A stretch of DNA of 64,000 nt from contig NJPS01000051.1 in assembly GCA_002946415.1 (NCBI GenBank), forward strand, positions 112,001-176,000, in the 5' to 3' direction. A program made the position numbers and the translations under genes. The number at the start of each line of letters is the position of its first letter. Position 1 is the stretch's first letter. This document shows, one piece after another, positions 1-10,954 of this stretch. The stretch is from Rutstroemia sp. NJR-2017a BVV2. Lineage: Eukaryota; Ascomycota; Leotiomycetes; Helotiales; Rutstroemiaceae. The notes under the pieces were generated by a model that saw nothing but the letters and a program-made list of their open reading frames with translations, was not told the origin of the DNA and did not search any database.

Positions 1-1387
1 GAACATTTATGGTGACCATTGCTAGGCAGCCCATACAGATGATGACTTGAGCTGGTACCCTGGGAACTAACCAAGCTGCGAAGAAGGCCACCATGCAACC
101 GACGATTGTGAGTGGAAGATACTGAACGCCAGTTATAATAAGACTGTCTCCGCGAATGTTCTGCATGTAGACATTCATATACCAGAAGTATATGCCCAAA
201 CTCATGAACGAGAAGAAGATGGCAAGCATGAGTAGCCCGAAAGAAGGTGCTTTCCAAATGTTGAATGGCAGTATTGGATCTTTGGCGACCTTGATTTCCC
301 AGTATACGAACCCTGCGAAATGGGTTATCGACAAAACGAGTAGGGCGATCTCGTAGGGGCTATTCCACCCAACTAGGGGTGCTTGACTGAAAAGAAGTTA
401 GTTCACGCCATACAAAAGCACCCTTTCGTACATACTTCCATACAAAATTAAACAAGATGAGAGCTCCTACACCCAAGTAAGCGCCGATCCAATCCACGCT
501 ACCATGAGGGTCGACAGGTGTATCTGCATCGACAGTAACAATGGCGAGCCCGTAGACCACAAAACCCAGCAATCCACTGGAACAAATTAGCACAGTAAGC
601 TCCCCGATGAGTAATCATGAGCTTACAGCATCAGGAACAGCCATTTCCAATCTGATAGCTGAATAATAATAGCGCCGATGAGAGAGCCACCAGCGGCGCC
701 GACAGGTGCCATGGCACCGAACAGTGCGAATCCAAGGTTTCGCTTTTTACCGGGCGGAAAAGTAATGCCCAACAACGCAACTATATTTGGTACCATCAGA
801 CCACCTCCTACACCGCACAAAGCTCTCATGATGCACATGGAAATCAGGCCATTCGAATATCCACCACAGAAAGCCCAAAGCGTCCACCACACACAACCAG
901 CTGTGAAAACATGTTTGTGGCCATACACAGCGCCTAGACGACCACCTGGAGTAAAATTGATGTTAGCGATTCGACAGACTAAGACTGCGCGAGATAATTC
1001 CGTTTGAGACTACGCACCGATCAGCACAAAAGTGCCCTGTGTCAGAGGATAAGATGCAACAATCCAAACTGACTGCGCCTGTGTTGCACCCAATGCAGCT
1101 CCGATAGCAAAACTAGAGTTTATACCAGCACCTAAAGGCACCATCTGAACCAACTGGGTCAACGTAATGAAAACCATGAACAGATTTTGTCTCAAATTGC
1201 TCGGCGCATTGCCCTTCGGTAAGCCAGCGCCTCCATCCTTGCTGAGAGTGTTGTCGTTGGACGGGATGGTAGCAAATGATTCCGTCTCCTTGCTGTATGT
1301 TTGCGGAGAACCTGCAAATTGAGAAGACTGCTGCACACTAGATTTGCGGCCATCAGACGCCTTGGGATCTAGTTGTTCATGCTCCAT
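1..1387 (-). CDS. MFS drug:H+ antiporter (DHA2-type), 3' end off the window
   Basis: Plasma-membrane efflux carrier of the 14-helix DHA2 group, which exports drugs or metabolites. Exons on the minus strand: 1387-1018, 945-627, 576-436, 386-1 (continues beyond base 1); all introns are GT-AG and phases match. A polar tail of about 65 residues, rich in Ser/Lys/Glu, precedes the first helix (LFMVFITLTQLVQMV). Loop 2-3 carries the MFS motif GGRLGAVYGHKHVF, made by joining exons 1 and 2. Helix 4 has IMRALCGVGGGLMVPN and helix 5 (motif C region) has GAMAPVGAAGGSLIGA. Exon 4 begins NQAPLVGWNSPYE, typical of fungal DHA2 pumps. ATG 1387 gives the family-like N-terminus. It is transcribed away from the methyltransferase at 2488, with a 1.1 kb shared upstream region. 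The substrate cannot be predicted; the C-terminal helices lie outside the window. Confidence 0.85.
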
Positions 1388-2487
1388 GGTATAAACTGGA
1401 GGTATCTGCCGCGAGTTGTGTAGAAAATTGACAGAATGAGAGCAGTGCCAGTGTATCAGATGAAGTAGAACAATCTGGCAGATAGTTTCGAGAGAGGGGA
1501 GGAGCAGAAAAAGAAGATTGATAATCCATTTCACCTACAAACCTTCTGCTTTTTCTCGTTGATCGCATCGCATTCTGCGCGCAGAGCTTACGGAAGCTAT
1601 CTCAAATCCCCCAGCAGGGTGGCCGAATGGGTGTGCGTCCGGGCCGAGGGAGTGATAATACATGGAGAGGAAATATTGACACCATCCAATAGCTCCGCAT
1701 ATGCTGAGAGAAGAGCGCGGACAATGTGGGATGGTGAAGACTCTCCTCATGGATGATGTGGGATGAACTATCGCCGCTACTGTCGAGGCCGTGTAATTAT
1801 GTATGAGTGCCTGAGGCGCCAGATGTTAAATTGCGCCTTCAGGAACACATAGAACATTCTAATATTCGATACTATTGGCGCAGATGGATCGATGCATCTG
1901 CAACCGTCAACAGTTGCAATTTCTTACATTTATCTACACGTTCATCCTTTTATCCACCAAAACTATCCACATCCGTACTTCATGTCCGTCTCCTTTCCAT
2001 TTGCGTCTACTTTGGCTTGTTCTGTGTGCTAAAATCTCACCGCACAACTTCTTGGCTGTTGGATAGCCAAACTATTGACTGCTCCACGCCCGGGTCTCGT
2101 CGACGGAAGAGTCTCCGAGCTTGGACTCCTCGTTCCTCCCTTGCCAACGCCATATTCCCTCCAGCTTCGCCTCAAGCTTCAGCTCAATCTCACTGGTGAT
2201 GTGTTATCCCACATCATGCTACTGCAGGGCAGCCGAGGGGACTGAACAGGGATTAATCTCCCCAAGTCCTTCGTCCGAGAGTTGGAATGCGCCAACTGTT
2301 ACGCAAGCGCCAACAGAAGGCGCGAATACAACATGACGAGCGACATATTTTATCTGCGCTTCTTTTCTGTCGGGTTGAATACGGTTGCTACATCGTGTTC
2401 TCTTTTCTTGAAATAAACTCGCACCAAATCATATCGCATTTCCATACTCTCCTTGTACTCTCCTCGAAAAGTACAGACTCTTCCAAT
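1388..2487. other. Divergent intergenic region (MFS pump / methyltransferase)
   Basis: 1.1 kb between two start codons pointing apart, so it must hold both promoters. Frames here are short, lack codon structure and encode nothing recognisable. A pyrimidine-rich stretch around 1920-2060 and the CT-rich 60 bases before 2488 resemble fungal core promoters. No specific operator recognised. Confidence 0.5.
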
Positions 2488-3450
2488 ATGGCAGCAATTG
2501 CTTCTGCTACTGCTCAACGCAGATATCATGATACCTCTGCAGCTTACGTTCTTCCTAACGAGTAAGTTCTACTCTCCGCTCCCATATCGCCTCCCACTCA
2601 CTCATGTCGCAGTGCGATTGAACAAGATCGTCTTGATGCTCAGGCTGCTGCCATTGTTGAGATGATCGGAGGCGTCCCTCTCTTAGCCCCACTTCACAAG
2701 ATGAACAGAATTGCAAAGGCTGTCGATGTGGGATGCGGGACCGGTATCGCTACCGTTCAGATTGCAGCCACATTCCCATTCGCTAAGGTATATGGGCTGG
2801 ATCTTTCACCGGTTCCGGAAGCTACAGAGAAAACGACACCTGCAAACGTCACGTGGGCTCAAGGCAATGCTCTAGAGGTCGATTACACCAAGTCTGGTAG
2901 CAATATAATGAGCCGGGAGATCTTCACTCCCGGAGGACTTGATTACATTTTCGGTCGTATGCTTTTCTTGGGCATTAACGACTGGGCTCGCTATTTCTCT
3001 ATCGCTTCTCACGCCTTGAAGTCTGGTGGTTTTATCGAGCATCAAGACTTAGATTGGAAGTTCTATCGCGCTGGCACTTCTGAGTGCCTGAGCGACAATT
3101 GGGAGTGGCACAGAGCTGTTGTCTCTGAGGCCGAGAAATCTGGGCTTTCAACACGCGCCGGCTCCAATGCTGCATCTCTCATGGTAGATGCTGGGTTGGA
3201 GATCATTAGTGTTCAGACATTCGAGTTTTCATTCGTTCCGTCGAACAAGACTCCCGCTAGCCAGGCAATGGGAAGATATGTGCAGGCCAAATTGATACCG
3301 CAATATCCCGAGCTTTTACGCAAAATGCTGGGAGCTCAGGGAATTGTTGGTGAAAAGTTGGAAAGATTGACCAAAGAGTGTCTTCAAAGTCTCTCATCCG
3401 AAGAGGGTATACATCAGAAGTATACGGTCACAATTGCGAGGAAGTCATGA
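2488..3450 (+). CDS. SAM-dependent methyltransferase (LaeA/Tam-like fold)
   Basis: Predicted class I SAM-dependent methyltransferase of 303 residues, substrate unknown. Exons 2488-2561 and 2613-3450; the 51-bp intron has a GTAAGT donor and CAG acceptor, and splicing gives LPNDAIEQDRLDAQ across the junction. SAM-binding motif I is VDVGCGTGIATVQIA (residues about 62-76), followed by acidic motif II VYGLDLS and the post-motif GGFIEHQDLDWKFYR, where LaeA-type enzymes have an E-(x)-Q/D pattern. Length is normal for stand-alone fungal enzymes that methylate small molecules. Neighbours: an efflux pump transcribed divergently and an IDO-like oxygenase downstream, a set that would fit a small secondary-metabolite locus, though no backbone synthase is visible. 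The ATG at 2488 is the first in frame in exon 1. Confidence 0.8.
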
Positions 3451-5595
3451 GCAGACGGGAAATGATCTAGGCGTTCGGTGTTTCAGCTGCTACTTCGAGA
3501 GCTTTTACTTGCATGTCTTGGCAATTGAGCGAGTTTTCTACTTAATGAACCAATTTTCCCATATACTATTTAGCAATGTGTTCAATTTTCATTCTGTGTA
3601 ACTCGTCTCATCTTTCGTGAAACACATTCTTGAGAATATTTACCGAAATATTTACCTTACCCAAATGCACAATTCAGCACTATGGACAAATAAGCATTTC
3701 GCCTGGAGCCTCATGTGCAACTATCGTATAGCCAAGTGTCGAGCTTCTAAAAAGGGCATCATTGTGCTCAAGTAGAGCCCGAAACTTCACCCGGTCTCGA
3801 GAATAGTAAGGGGACCTCAAATAGTCAATGTTACCGTCAGCTGATGTTACATAGGCGAAAAAAGGGTAATCAAGGGTGTTGCTAGCGCAATATCCGGAAG
3901 AAGGGAAAGATTGGTGTCGAGGATCCACATACGGCTTTTGTGCGCATATACGATAGTCAGCAAGTGCGAAATTACTCACTATATCCCTTTTTCGTTTCGG
4001 CCAAGAGCCAAACAATGGGCAGAAATTGTTTATGCATGCAGATAGTCGGTGATTAGTGTCGTATACGTTAGTGGCATGTGGCGTACATAAGCTTCTCGGA
4101 ATCGCATTCTAGCAAGGGAGCACATAATTGCATGCTCGGCACGTACCGAGCCTTTGGGTAGATTCCAAGTGGAACTTCTCGGAATTTCCACCAACGGCGC
4201 TTTCGAGGCGGGTGATGAAGGATCAAGACGATCTGCAATATCAATTACCTAAGAGAGCGTAGGATTAGGTCGCCTCCCCAGACAGATATGCCAAGTAATA
4301 TTCAATTCCACTATGCTTGAAGGTATTGTGGATCCATTCATGAGTTTTTTCTTGCATTTACCAGTCAACTTAAGCGATCTAATCTGTTGACTACCGCTTC
4401 CAATCACTTCAGTCGAGTACGGGAAAGCTACTTTCTACCCTGAAAACCCACGGTTGTTTGGCTACATGGCCACTCGTGTGGGGAAAAAGCCCGTCCCCTG
4501 CGTAGACATGAAGCCGGCGTTGCCGACACTCCTGAGGACCGAAACTTCCTGAGGACCGAAACTTCCTGAGTGCGTCGTCTTGTTGGCGATGTGAGCTATC
4601 GAGATGACGTCAATCAGAATGTCCAAAACTCGTATGCGCAACGAATCGCAGATGCCCAGAGATCGTTGAGAGGCAGCAATACAGCCAAAAAGCTTGGACA
4701 TGTTTCACCATATACCAGATCCAGCATCCAAGCTTCATCCATACTACTTAACTAGACAGAGAAGCTTAAATGACTGCCTGTCAAAATGCGCCACAGCCAA
4801 AAAGCCGTTAGGGAGATAGCCCTATCATCGTAGCGCATGTCGAAGGATTCCGACCACAGCAACATCAGCACCCCATACTTTACGCCGATAGGAGCAGATT
4901 GTACGAATCTAGAATAGCGCTCACTGGGCCATGTGGAATGTGGGATACGACCCTTAAAGTGGCAGGGGTAGCAACCACTTCCTTGAACAAAACGAGGTAG
5001 CATTCGTTTCCGCTCGTACCCCACCACGTGGAAGTGTCCATGTCTGATATCTGGGACCATCATAATTATCACCAAGCCCTAGCTGCCGACAACGACCAGA
5101 GTACGAATCCTGCCGGTGGGAGCTGACCAAGCGGCCAAGTACCCCATCAGATTGTCTTAATGCTCAGCTTACGCTAGTTATGCATCGGATCAACTTGGCT
5201 AAGACACCATTGCGAGATTTCGCGGCTGGCTACCTGTCACTGCCCGTACATTGTCTATTATCATCTCATTCCGTGGCGAAGGCCCTACCATGTTGGGCTG
5301 TATCACTTATCTGCGCGCCTGCGTCTCAGTGCCTGCCAAGTGAAATATCGCGATTACTCCATTCCTGGATGGTCCACCGGCAAAGTTGGATATTACGGAA
5401 TTCTGTTGGAGAACTTCGGCGGAAGTAGGCTTGTAGAACAGTATAAGTTTCCGTAGTCTGCGTTTTCTCCAAACTTCGTACTCGTCATTGACTCACACAA
5501 CATCTATTCCTGTGTTGCATTTCTCCTGAATTGATTGATTCAACAATTTCTCTCCCATATTCAACAGAGGGGCTACCAAGAGATCTTTATACAAC
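3451..5595. other. Gene-free stretch (2.1 kb)
   Basis: No frame here shows a recognisable domain, consistent codon use or joinable exons; the longest (4752-5075 minus, 3680-4015 minus) look like chance frames. The only structure noted is a perfect 17-bp tandem duplication at 4531-4570. The last 150 bases before 5596 are CT-rich and probably the promoter of the dioxygenase-like gene. Confidence 0.5.
4531..4570. repeat. 17-bp tandem duplication
   Basis: The unit CCTGAGGACCGAAACTT occurs twice without mismatch (4531-4547, 4548-4564), followed by the first six bases of a third copy. It lies in a gene-free stretch; no function seen. Confidence 0.8.
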
Positions 5596-7372
5596 ATGAT
5601 TGACCTTATCGTCCTGTTGGGGGCCATAGCTTTCATCTGCACAAGCCTTATTCAGGCGTGGATGAAGCGCCCATTTATGCAAGCTCCACTTAAATTCAAA
5701 GAAAAGGTGTACGGATCGATCGAGGAAACATTCAATGAATCGAAGTACAGACATCTGCGAAGCTCTAGAGATCGACACGAAGCAGCGTCCGTGATGTCAA
5801 AGTTGGTGGAGGAAGACGGGGCCGGAGCTTGGCCGCCGAACGCCAATCACGATTCGTGGCCCGCGCCTCTGCGTCCTTACCAGGACATATATTTCGAGCT
5901 CATCCCGCTCTTATCTGCAGCTCCTCCGTCATTAGACGATGCTGTCAATCATGAGCGACGCGCGAAATACCGCTCTCTGATGAGAAAGCTACTGAGCGAA
6001 CGTATCAACATTCCCCAAGTTGTGGAAATCCTGGCCGCTGTGGAGGGGGGAAATTGGAATGCTATTCCTCGCGACGCTTACAACGGGGTCTACAGTTGTG
6101 TTGCAGTGTGTCGACATGCCTACAGGTAAGATAATACCACCTCACATGACTGAGTTGGTGCTAATGATCATTTTACGTAGATGGGCAACGATCCCGGTAG
6201 TTCGGGTCGCACAAGTTGAGAAGATCGTAGAATTCCCAGCTGAGCTTGACGCTCCATGGGCTTATTTGCAGCGCAACTTTGGCGTGGACGCGGATGCTGG
6301 AAACAACACGTCAAATGTTCTGTTGAATTTCAACACACGTGGGGAAAGGATCTACCGCATCAATGTGGGGATGTCAGAGGTGATCAGAACATCAGAGGAA
6401 GTGTTCTTCCAGATGTTTTATGATCTGGAAGTAGTGGTAAGTCTAATTCTAGGGTTGGTGTTGATATTGGTTTACTAATAATACAACGCAGGCATTTCCG
6501 ATCTACTACGAGATGGTACGAGCAGTGATGACATATGAAGAGAACAACAAAGCTGCAACTCTCCAGCACCTCCAGAACATCAATCTCCGCCTTCGAGACC
6601 TGTTTCTCGTCTTTTACGATAACCTCACCAAACACAAAGTATCACATTCAGTGTGGTTAAGCTACGTGCAGGGCTTCCAGGGCTGGGGCGTGGGCAAGAT
6701 GGTCGATGGCAAATACGTAAAATATGACGGCTTGTCCGGGAACCACGTGCTATTCTTCCAAGCTCTGGACGCTTTTCTAGGAATGAGCCGGTATCTGACC
6801 GACGAAAACATGGACCGTTATATTCCGATCAACCAGCGAGCACTCTGCGTAACGCTAAAGAAACATTCGTTCCTCAAGCTAGCAAAGGTCCAGAACGACA
6901 GCAAGATCGACAACGAGTTTACGAAAATGGTTAATCAGTTAAAGGTATGTATGTCGTGTTTACCCCTAGCTCTTTTCTTTTATTACCCCTGCTTCAACCT
7001 AATGGATGTACTCTGTAAACCTACATGCAGACGCACGTCTGCTCACCCTACCCTTCCATGACCCTTACATCCTACCACGGATCCTTCTATCCACCCCACC
7101 CAGCTCCCGAACGACCCGAAAAAGCACAAGCGCTGACATAATCCCCGCAGATTTTCCGCGCCGCGCATCGCGCTCGTGTCATGTCTTACCTGGAGCAGCC
7201 GGCGCCAGAGCGATTAATGATGACTGCCGGGAAATCAATCCTGGAGGGCTCGGCGACGAAGAGCCTGGCGGAGGCGCTGAAGCCGCTGGATGATATGTTG
7301 ACGATGAGGTTACGGGAGACGGCGGGGTGTTGTCGGGCGACGGAGGGCATGGGAGGAATGTGTAGAGGCTAG
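5596..7372 (+). CDS. Indoleamine 2,3-dioxygenase-like haem protein, membrane-anchored
   Basis: Resembles the IDO family, which opens the tryptophan indole ring with haem and O2. Exons 5596-6125, 6181-6436, 6492-6944, 7151-7372 give 486 residues. Residues 1-22 form one hydrophobic helix (LIVLLGAIAFICTSLI), so the enzyme is probably anchored to a membrane. Family features: WNAIPRDAYNG; ELDAPWAYLQRNFG; then SGNHVLFFQALDAFLG, matching the conserved IDO segment with FQ-x-xD-x-x-LG; and RAAHRARVMSYL near the C-terminus, where IDO carries the proximal haem histidine (here in AAH). The last intron (206 bp) is unusually long and might hide a small exon; the assigned join is in phase. Fungal genomes hold several divergent IDO-like copies, so tryptophan as substrate is inference. 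Confidence 0.7.
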
Positions 7373-7417
7373 CAACCGATGGGGATTTGTGAGATAGAGT
7401 AGTGATTTCGCAATACA

Positions 7418-7484
7418 GGGATAGATGGGATACTAGGGGGATAGATGGGATACTAGAGGGATAGATGGGATACTAGAGGGATAT
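7418..7484. repeat. 20-bp tandem repeat, three copies plus a partial
   Basis: Units of GGGATAGATGGGATACTAG followed by G or A at 7418, 7438 and 7458, then a truncated GGGATA. It begins about 45 bp after the stop codon of the dioxygenase-like gene and probably lies in its 3' UTR. Confidence 0.85.
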
Positions 7485-7531
7485 TCCTTCCGGATAGATA
7501 CCTGGGGACTTGGAGTTATGGCTAGATAATC

Positions 7532-7553
7532 TGGTATGGTATGGTATGGTATG
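7532..7553. repeat. Pentanucleotide microsatellite (GGTAT)n
   Basis: Four consecutive copies of TGGTA in the region downstream of the dioxygenase-like gene. Simple slippage repeat, no function implied. Confidence 0.8.
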
Positions 7554-7916
7554 GGCACATGGCTTTTTCGGGATTTGGGTGTTTGGGGCTTCATCTATGG
7601 ATGGATTTGGGTGGGCGCACAGGCTAGACTTTTTGGCTTGTTCTTTTAAGTAGTATTCAATACGTTTTTTTGATGTTCGCTGACACGCTTGGCAATCCTT
7701 TGTACCAAATTCAACGGTCGTCTTATTTTTGTGGAGTATCATCAACTTCACACCGTCCTTCCGTCGGCGTAATATTATCCTTGTTGACATGTGAAACGTA
7801 GGTTCTGACTTAGTCCGGGTTTCCAGGGCAGGCAATGACAATTAAGAATCGGTGCGCTCAGCTTCGGATGGAATAATCAGGACTCGTAGCCTTTGCGAAT
7901 CTCCAACGTTTGTTGA

Positions 7917-8520
7917 CGGCCAAGAGAACCCCAGTAACGACAACAGTGTTCAGATGACTGTGCGGTGCTTTGTATAGAATCTCCAACGTTTGCTGACGGC
8001 CAAGACAATCGGTGAAGCTGGCCAGACAGATCTCAGCAACGACAACAGCGTTCAGATGACTATACAGTACCTTGCACAGAATCTGTAACGTTTGGCGACG
8101 GCCAAGATAATCGGCGCAGCTGGCCGGAGATATCTCAGCGACAACAACGGTGTTTAGATGACTGTACAGTAGCTTGTATAGAATCCGCAACGTTTTGTCG
8201 AACGGCCAAGATAACCCTAGCAACGACAACAGTGTTGAGATGACTATACAATGCCTCCAACATCTGTTAGCGGCCAAGATAATCGGCGCAGCTGGCCGGA
8301 GATATCTCAGCGACAACAACGGTGTTTAAATGACTGTACAGTAGCTTGTATAGAATCCGCAACGTTTTGTCGAACGGCCAAGATAACCCTAGCAACGACA
8401 ATAGTGTTGAGATGACTATACAATGCCTCCAACATCTGTTAGCGGCCAAGAAAACCGGCGCAGCTGGCCGGAGAAATCCCAGCAGCGGCAACGGTGTCCA
8501 GATGACTGCGCGGTGACTTG
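7917..8520. repeat. Degenerate tandem array with a 172-bp higher-order unit
   Basis: Seven blocks each start with GGCCAAGA (near 7918, 7998, 8100, 8204, 8273, 8376, 8445) and share CAACGACAACnGTGTTnAGATGACT. The last blocks alternate about 103 and 69 bp, giving a 172-bp unit repeated almost perfectly (about 8104-8275 and 8276-8447). Differences between those two copies include CA to TA and G to A changes. Read as protein, every frame has stops in some copies, so it is treated as noncoding; a decayed repeat protein cannot be excluded. Confidence 0.8.
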
Positions 8521-8743
8521 CATAGGTTTTAGCGAATGCATTCTCGCGGGAGTTAGTGTTTATGCGGGCAAGCAATCGTATGGAAAGCGTTGCACCAACA
8601 TACGGACGAAATGAAGGAGTGCATGCAGAAACCGCTCGTAACCACGTGGGAGTTAAGCTCAAGGGTCCAGACCCGAGAAAGAGCCAACAGTTGGGGATAA
8701 CTTCGCCGGTTGCTGCAGGTGTTAGTTGCATCTCCCGTCGGTT

Positions 8744-8890
8744 GGTGTTAGTTGGACCTTTCGTCGGTTGAAGTTGATGTCACTTGCACCTTTCGTCAGT
8801 TGGTGTTGGTGTTAGTTGGACCTTTCATCGGTTGAAGTTGATGTCATTTGCACCTTTCATCAGTTGGTGTTGGTGTTAGTTGCACCCTAA
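8744..8890. repeat. 64-bp tandem repeat
   Basis: GGTGTTAGTTG starts at 8744, 8808 and 8872, exactly 64 bp apart. Each unit is itself two related halves (GGACCTTTCGTCGGTTG and GCACCTTTCGTCAGTTG). Copy 2 differs from copy 1 by CGTC to CATC and CACTT to CATTT changes, all transitions. Confidence 0.85.
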
Positions 8891-9011
8891 TCTAGGGAAA
8901 GCGACACAGAAACCCGAAGATGCGAGACAAACAAGTTTACGAGAAGGATGGAATAATCTCTGAGATTCATCTGCTACCAAGGCTGTATAGTATCTAAGAC
9001 AAAGATAGCGC

Positions 9012-9977
9012 TCATGCGTAGCTTTTAATCAATTCTACCAGCTCAGCCTCGCTCAACTGGGGAATACCCAACAACTCATTATCCAATTTCTGGAAATGTG
9101 ATCCGTATCCCTCACCCCAGATGGAAATCTGAATAAATGGGAACGCAAATTTTTCAGGGTTGGGCTGCGGCTGCTTTAACTCCTCCCAGGCCTTCGCAGC
9201 AACCTCCTCGCTCGAGATCTTATTTTCCGTCCAGCCGTCCGCACCGGTGGCCTTCTTGCCCAATTCAAGGAGCTTCTTCGATGTGGTGGCAATGCTTTGT
9301 ACGTAAACGGCACGATTCTTCGTCTCCTCGGGATGTTTGAGAACAGCGGCCACGGTCTTGCCTATGCTTGGAAGGGTAGTCGTACTGAAAGTACGCTCAC
9401 CGCCATCAAACAAGTTGACACTCTTTTCCTTGACATTCAGAACAAACCCTACCTTTATGCCCCAGTCAAGGAATGGACCATTCACAACAGCAGTATATGT
9501 CAATCCACCGGGTGTCGCGGCATGTTGCTTAAGAGCATCAAGAACCTTGACCTTGGGTGTGAAGACCGGAAGAGCGCCCGTCTTTTCGTGTAATGTGTCG
9601 GAGCCGAATTCGGATGGAATGAATCGCTTGACATGGGCTTTCGCTGCGGCTTCGACAAGGTGGAGTTGTTTCTCCAGAGCAATCGAGGCAAGTGTGGATA
9701 CTACAGCATCTTGACCAGTAAGAGCGTTTGTAAGAGATTCAATGGAGTCATAGTCGACTGGCTGGACTTTAACTGATGGAGGAAAGGTGTGGTTGCTGGA
9801 TGGTCTGGTGAGAACAGTGACCTGGAAACCAGCTTCGACCAGTTGTTCGAGGATTGCAGGGCCAAGATTTCCGGAGGCCTGTGAGGTTGGGTCAGTTCAG
9901 CTAATCCAGGCGACGTTGCGCAGAGGATGAGGTACAAAACTTACACCAGCCAAAGCAACTTTCGTAATGCTGCTCAT
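9012..9977 (-). CDS. NmrA-like / isoflavone-reductase-family NAD(P)-binding protein
   Basis: Atypical short-chain reductase of the NmrA/PCBER group: either a small-molecule reductase or a redox-sensing regulator that binds NAD(P). Exons 9977-9945 and 9878-9012, 299 residues. The dinucleotide motif GASGNLG (residues 11-17) is completed exactly at the splice junction. It is followed by FQVTVLTRPSS, where NmrA-like proteins select the cofactor, and RFIPSEFG, a hallmark of the isoflavone-reductase branch. The C-terminal half (LTYTAVVNGPFLDWGI, GGERTFSTTTLPSIGK) matches the usual variable domain. The start at 9977 places the Rossmann beta-strand ITKVALAG at the N-terminus as in the family. It stands alone between a repeat region and a transcription factor, so its substrate cannot be inferred. 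Confidence 0.85.
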
Positions 9978-10954
9978 TTTGATAGAGATTGTATGCTTTC
10001 GGGCGGGAGGACGGCTGGGAGATTAGATTCAGTTGAGAAGGGAAGACCTGGATTGCAGCACCAGAGATCAAGCTTGGTAGATATACTCATGGCTCTGGGG
10101 AGAGTTACATTCGAAAGCTGCGGGTAATATGTCGCGATGGTGTTAATAGGAAATTATTGCATGATGAAGCGGGATCCGAATAGCTTCGCAGCCAACGAGA
10201 TGCGCTCTCGGTCGCCCTCCTGCATAAACAACAGCGACGGCTGAGGGGTTTGTAAGCGTGCGTGCAGTCTCGCAATATTGCGAAAGTATTGCGCGGGGAA
10301 AGCTGGCGGGGGCGACAACTTCATCCCACATCGTGCGGACATATAATAGGTTATGCCACATGCCACATGCCACATTGGGCCGGCTTAGCTAAGTGCCAAG
10401 GCCCCTCAACACCCCTTGCTGAATTTAGTAGAGACCCATGATATGGCGCAGCCACCATCTCGTCGCAACAAACTTGAACATACCTGAACAAAGACATTCG
10501 CTTCCTTTTTTATCTTTTGCTCGTACCGTAGCGTACCGGAAGGCCACAATACTTTTGCCCGTGGCACCAAAATATGCCATGCAATTGCTCTTTGACTGCA
10601 CTCGCCCGGAAATGTGTATACAGCCGCAGTATCCCGAACGCTCCCAAAATGCCGAGAACGGCAACGCGTCAAAGAGCTCACAATTAGCACTCATCTTCAT
10701 CTTCTCATCGTTACCGTGACCGCCACCGTCACCGTCACCGTCATCGTCATGTCCTCGAATCCTTCACTCCTCGTATCCAAAGCGTTGAGCCCCGAGCCTT
10801 GCAGCCTGAAACCAGCTCATTCCGTGGCTTGCGTTCTTTCTGCACCTCAAAGTCCTGCTTTCATATAGTCTGTGCAGCGGAGCCATAACTTCCCACCTAC
10901 AAGCAATCTCTCACAATCCACCGGCAAGTTGGCAACCTGCTTGCTTACAACACC
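9978..10954. other. Divergent intergenic region (NmrA-like / zinc-finger regulator)
   Basis: About 1 kb with no convincing gene. A trinucleotide-type run (ACCGTC/ACCGCC) occupies 10713-10750. The 200 bases before 10955 are CT-rich and likely the regulator's promoter and 5' UTR. Confidence 0.5.

Larger units (their letters stand above)
7373..9011. other. Minisatellite-rich intergenic region
   Basis: 1.6 kb between convergent genes with no credible coding frame. Long minus-strand frames (7858-8731) arise only because the tandem units happen to lack stops in phase. It holds four separate tandem repeats, described individually. Confidence 0.6.

Noticed and set aside
1807..2199. 130-codon plus-strand frame before the methyltransferase
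   Set aside because: Lies in CT-rich promoter-like DNA, low-complexity composition, no family.
3680..4015. 111-codon minus-strand frame in the gene-free stretch
   Set aside because: No domain, no signal peptide, no joinable exons; amino-acid composition looks random.
4752..5075. 107-codon minus-strand frame
   Set aside because: No recognisable features and no supporting splice sites; probably chance.
7858..8731. Two long minus-strand frames with repeated LYSHLNTVVVAE-like segments
   Set aside because: They are translations of the DNA tandem repeat; other units contain stops or shifts, and codon use is not gene-like.
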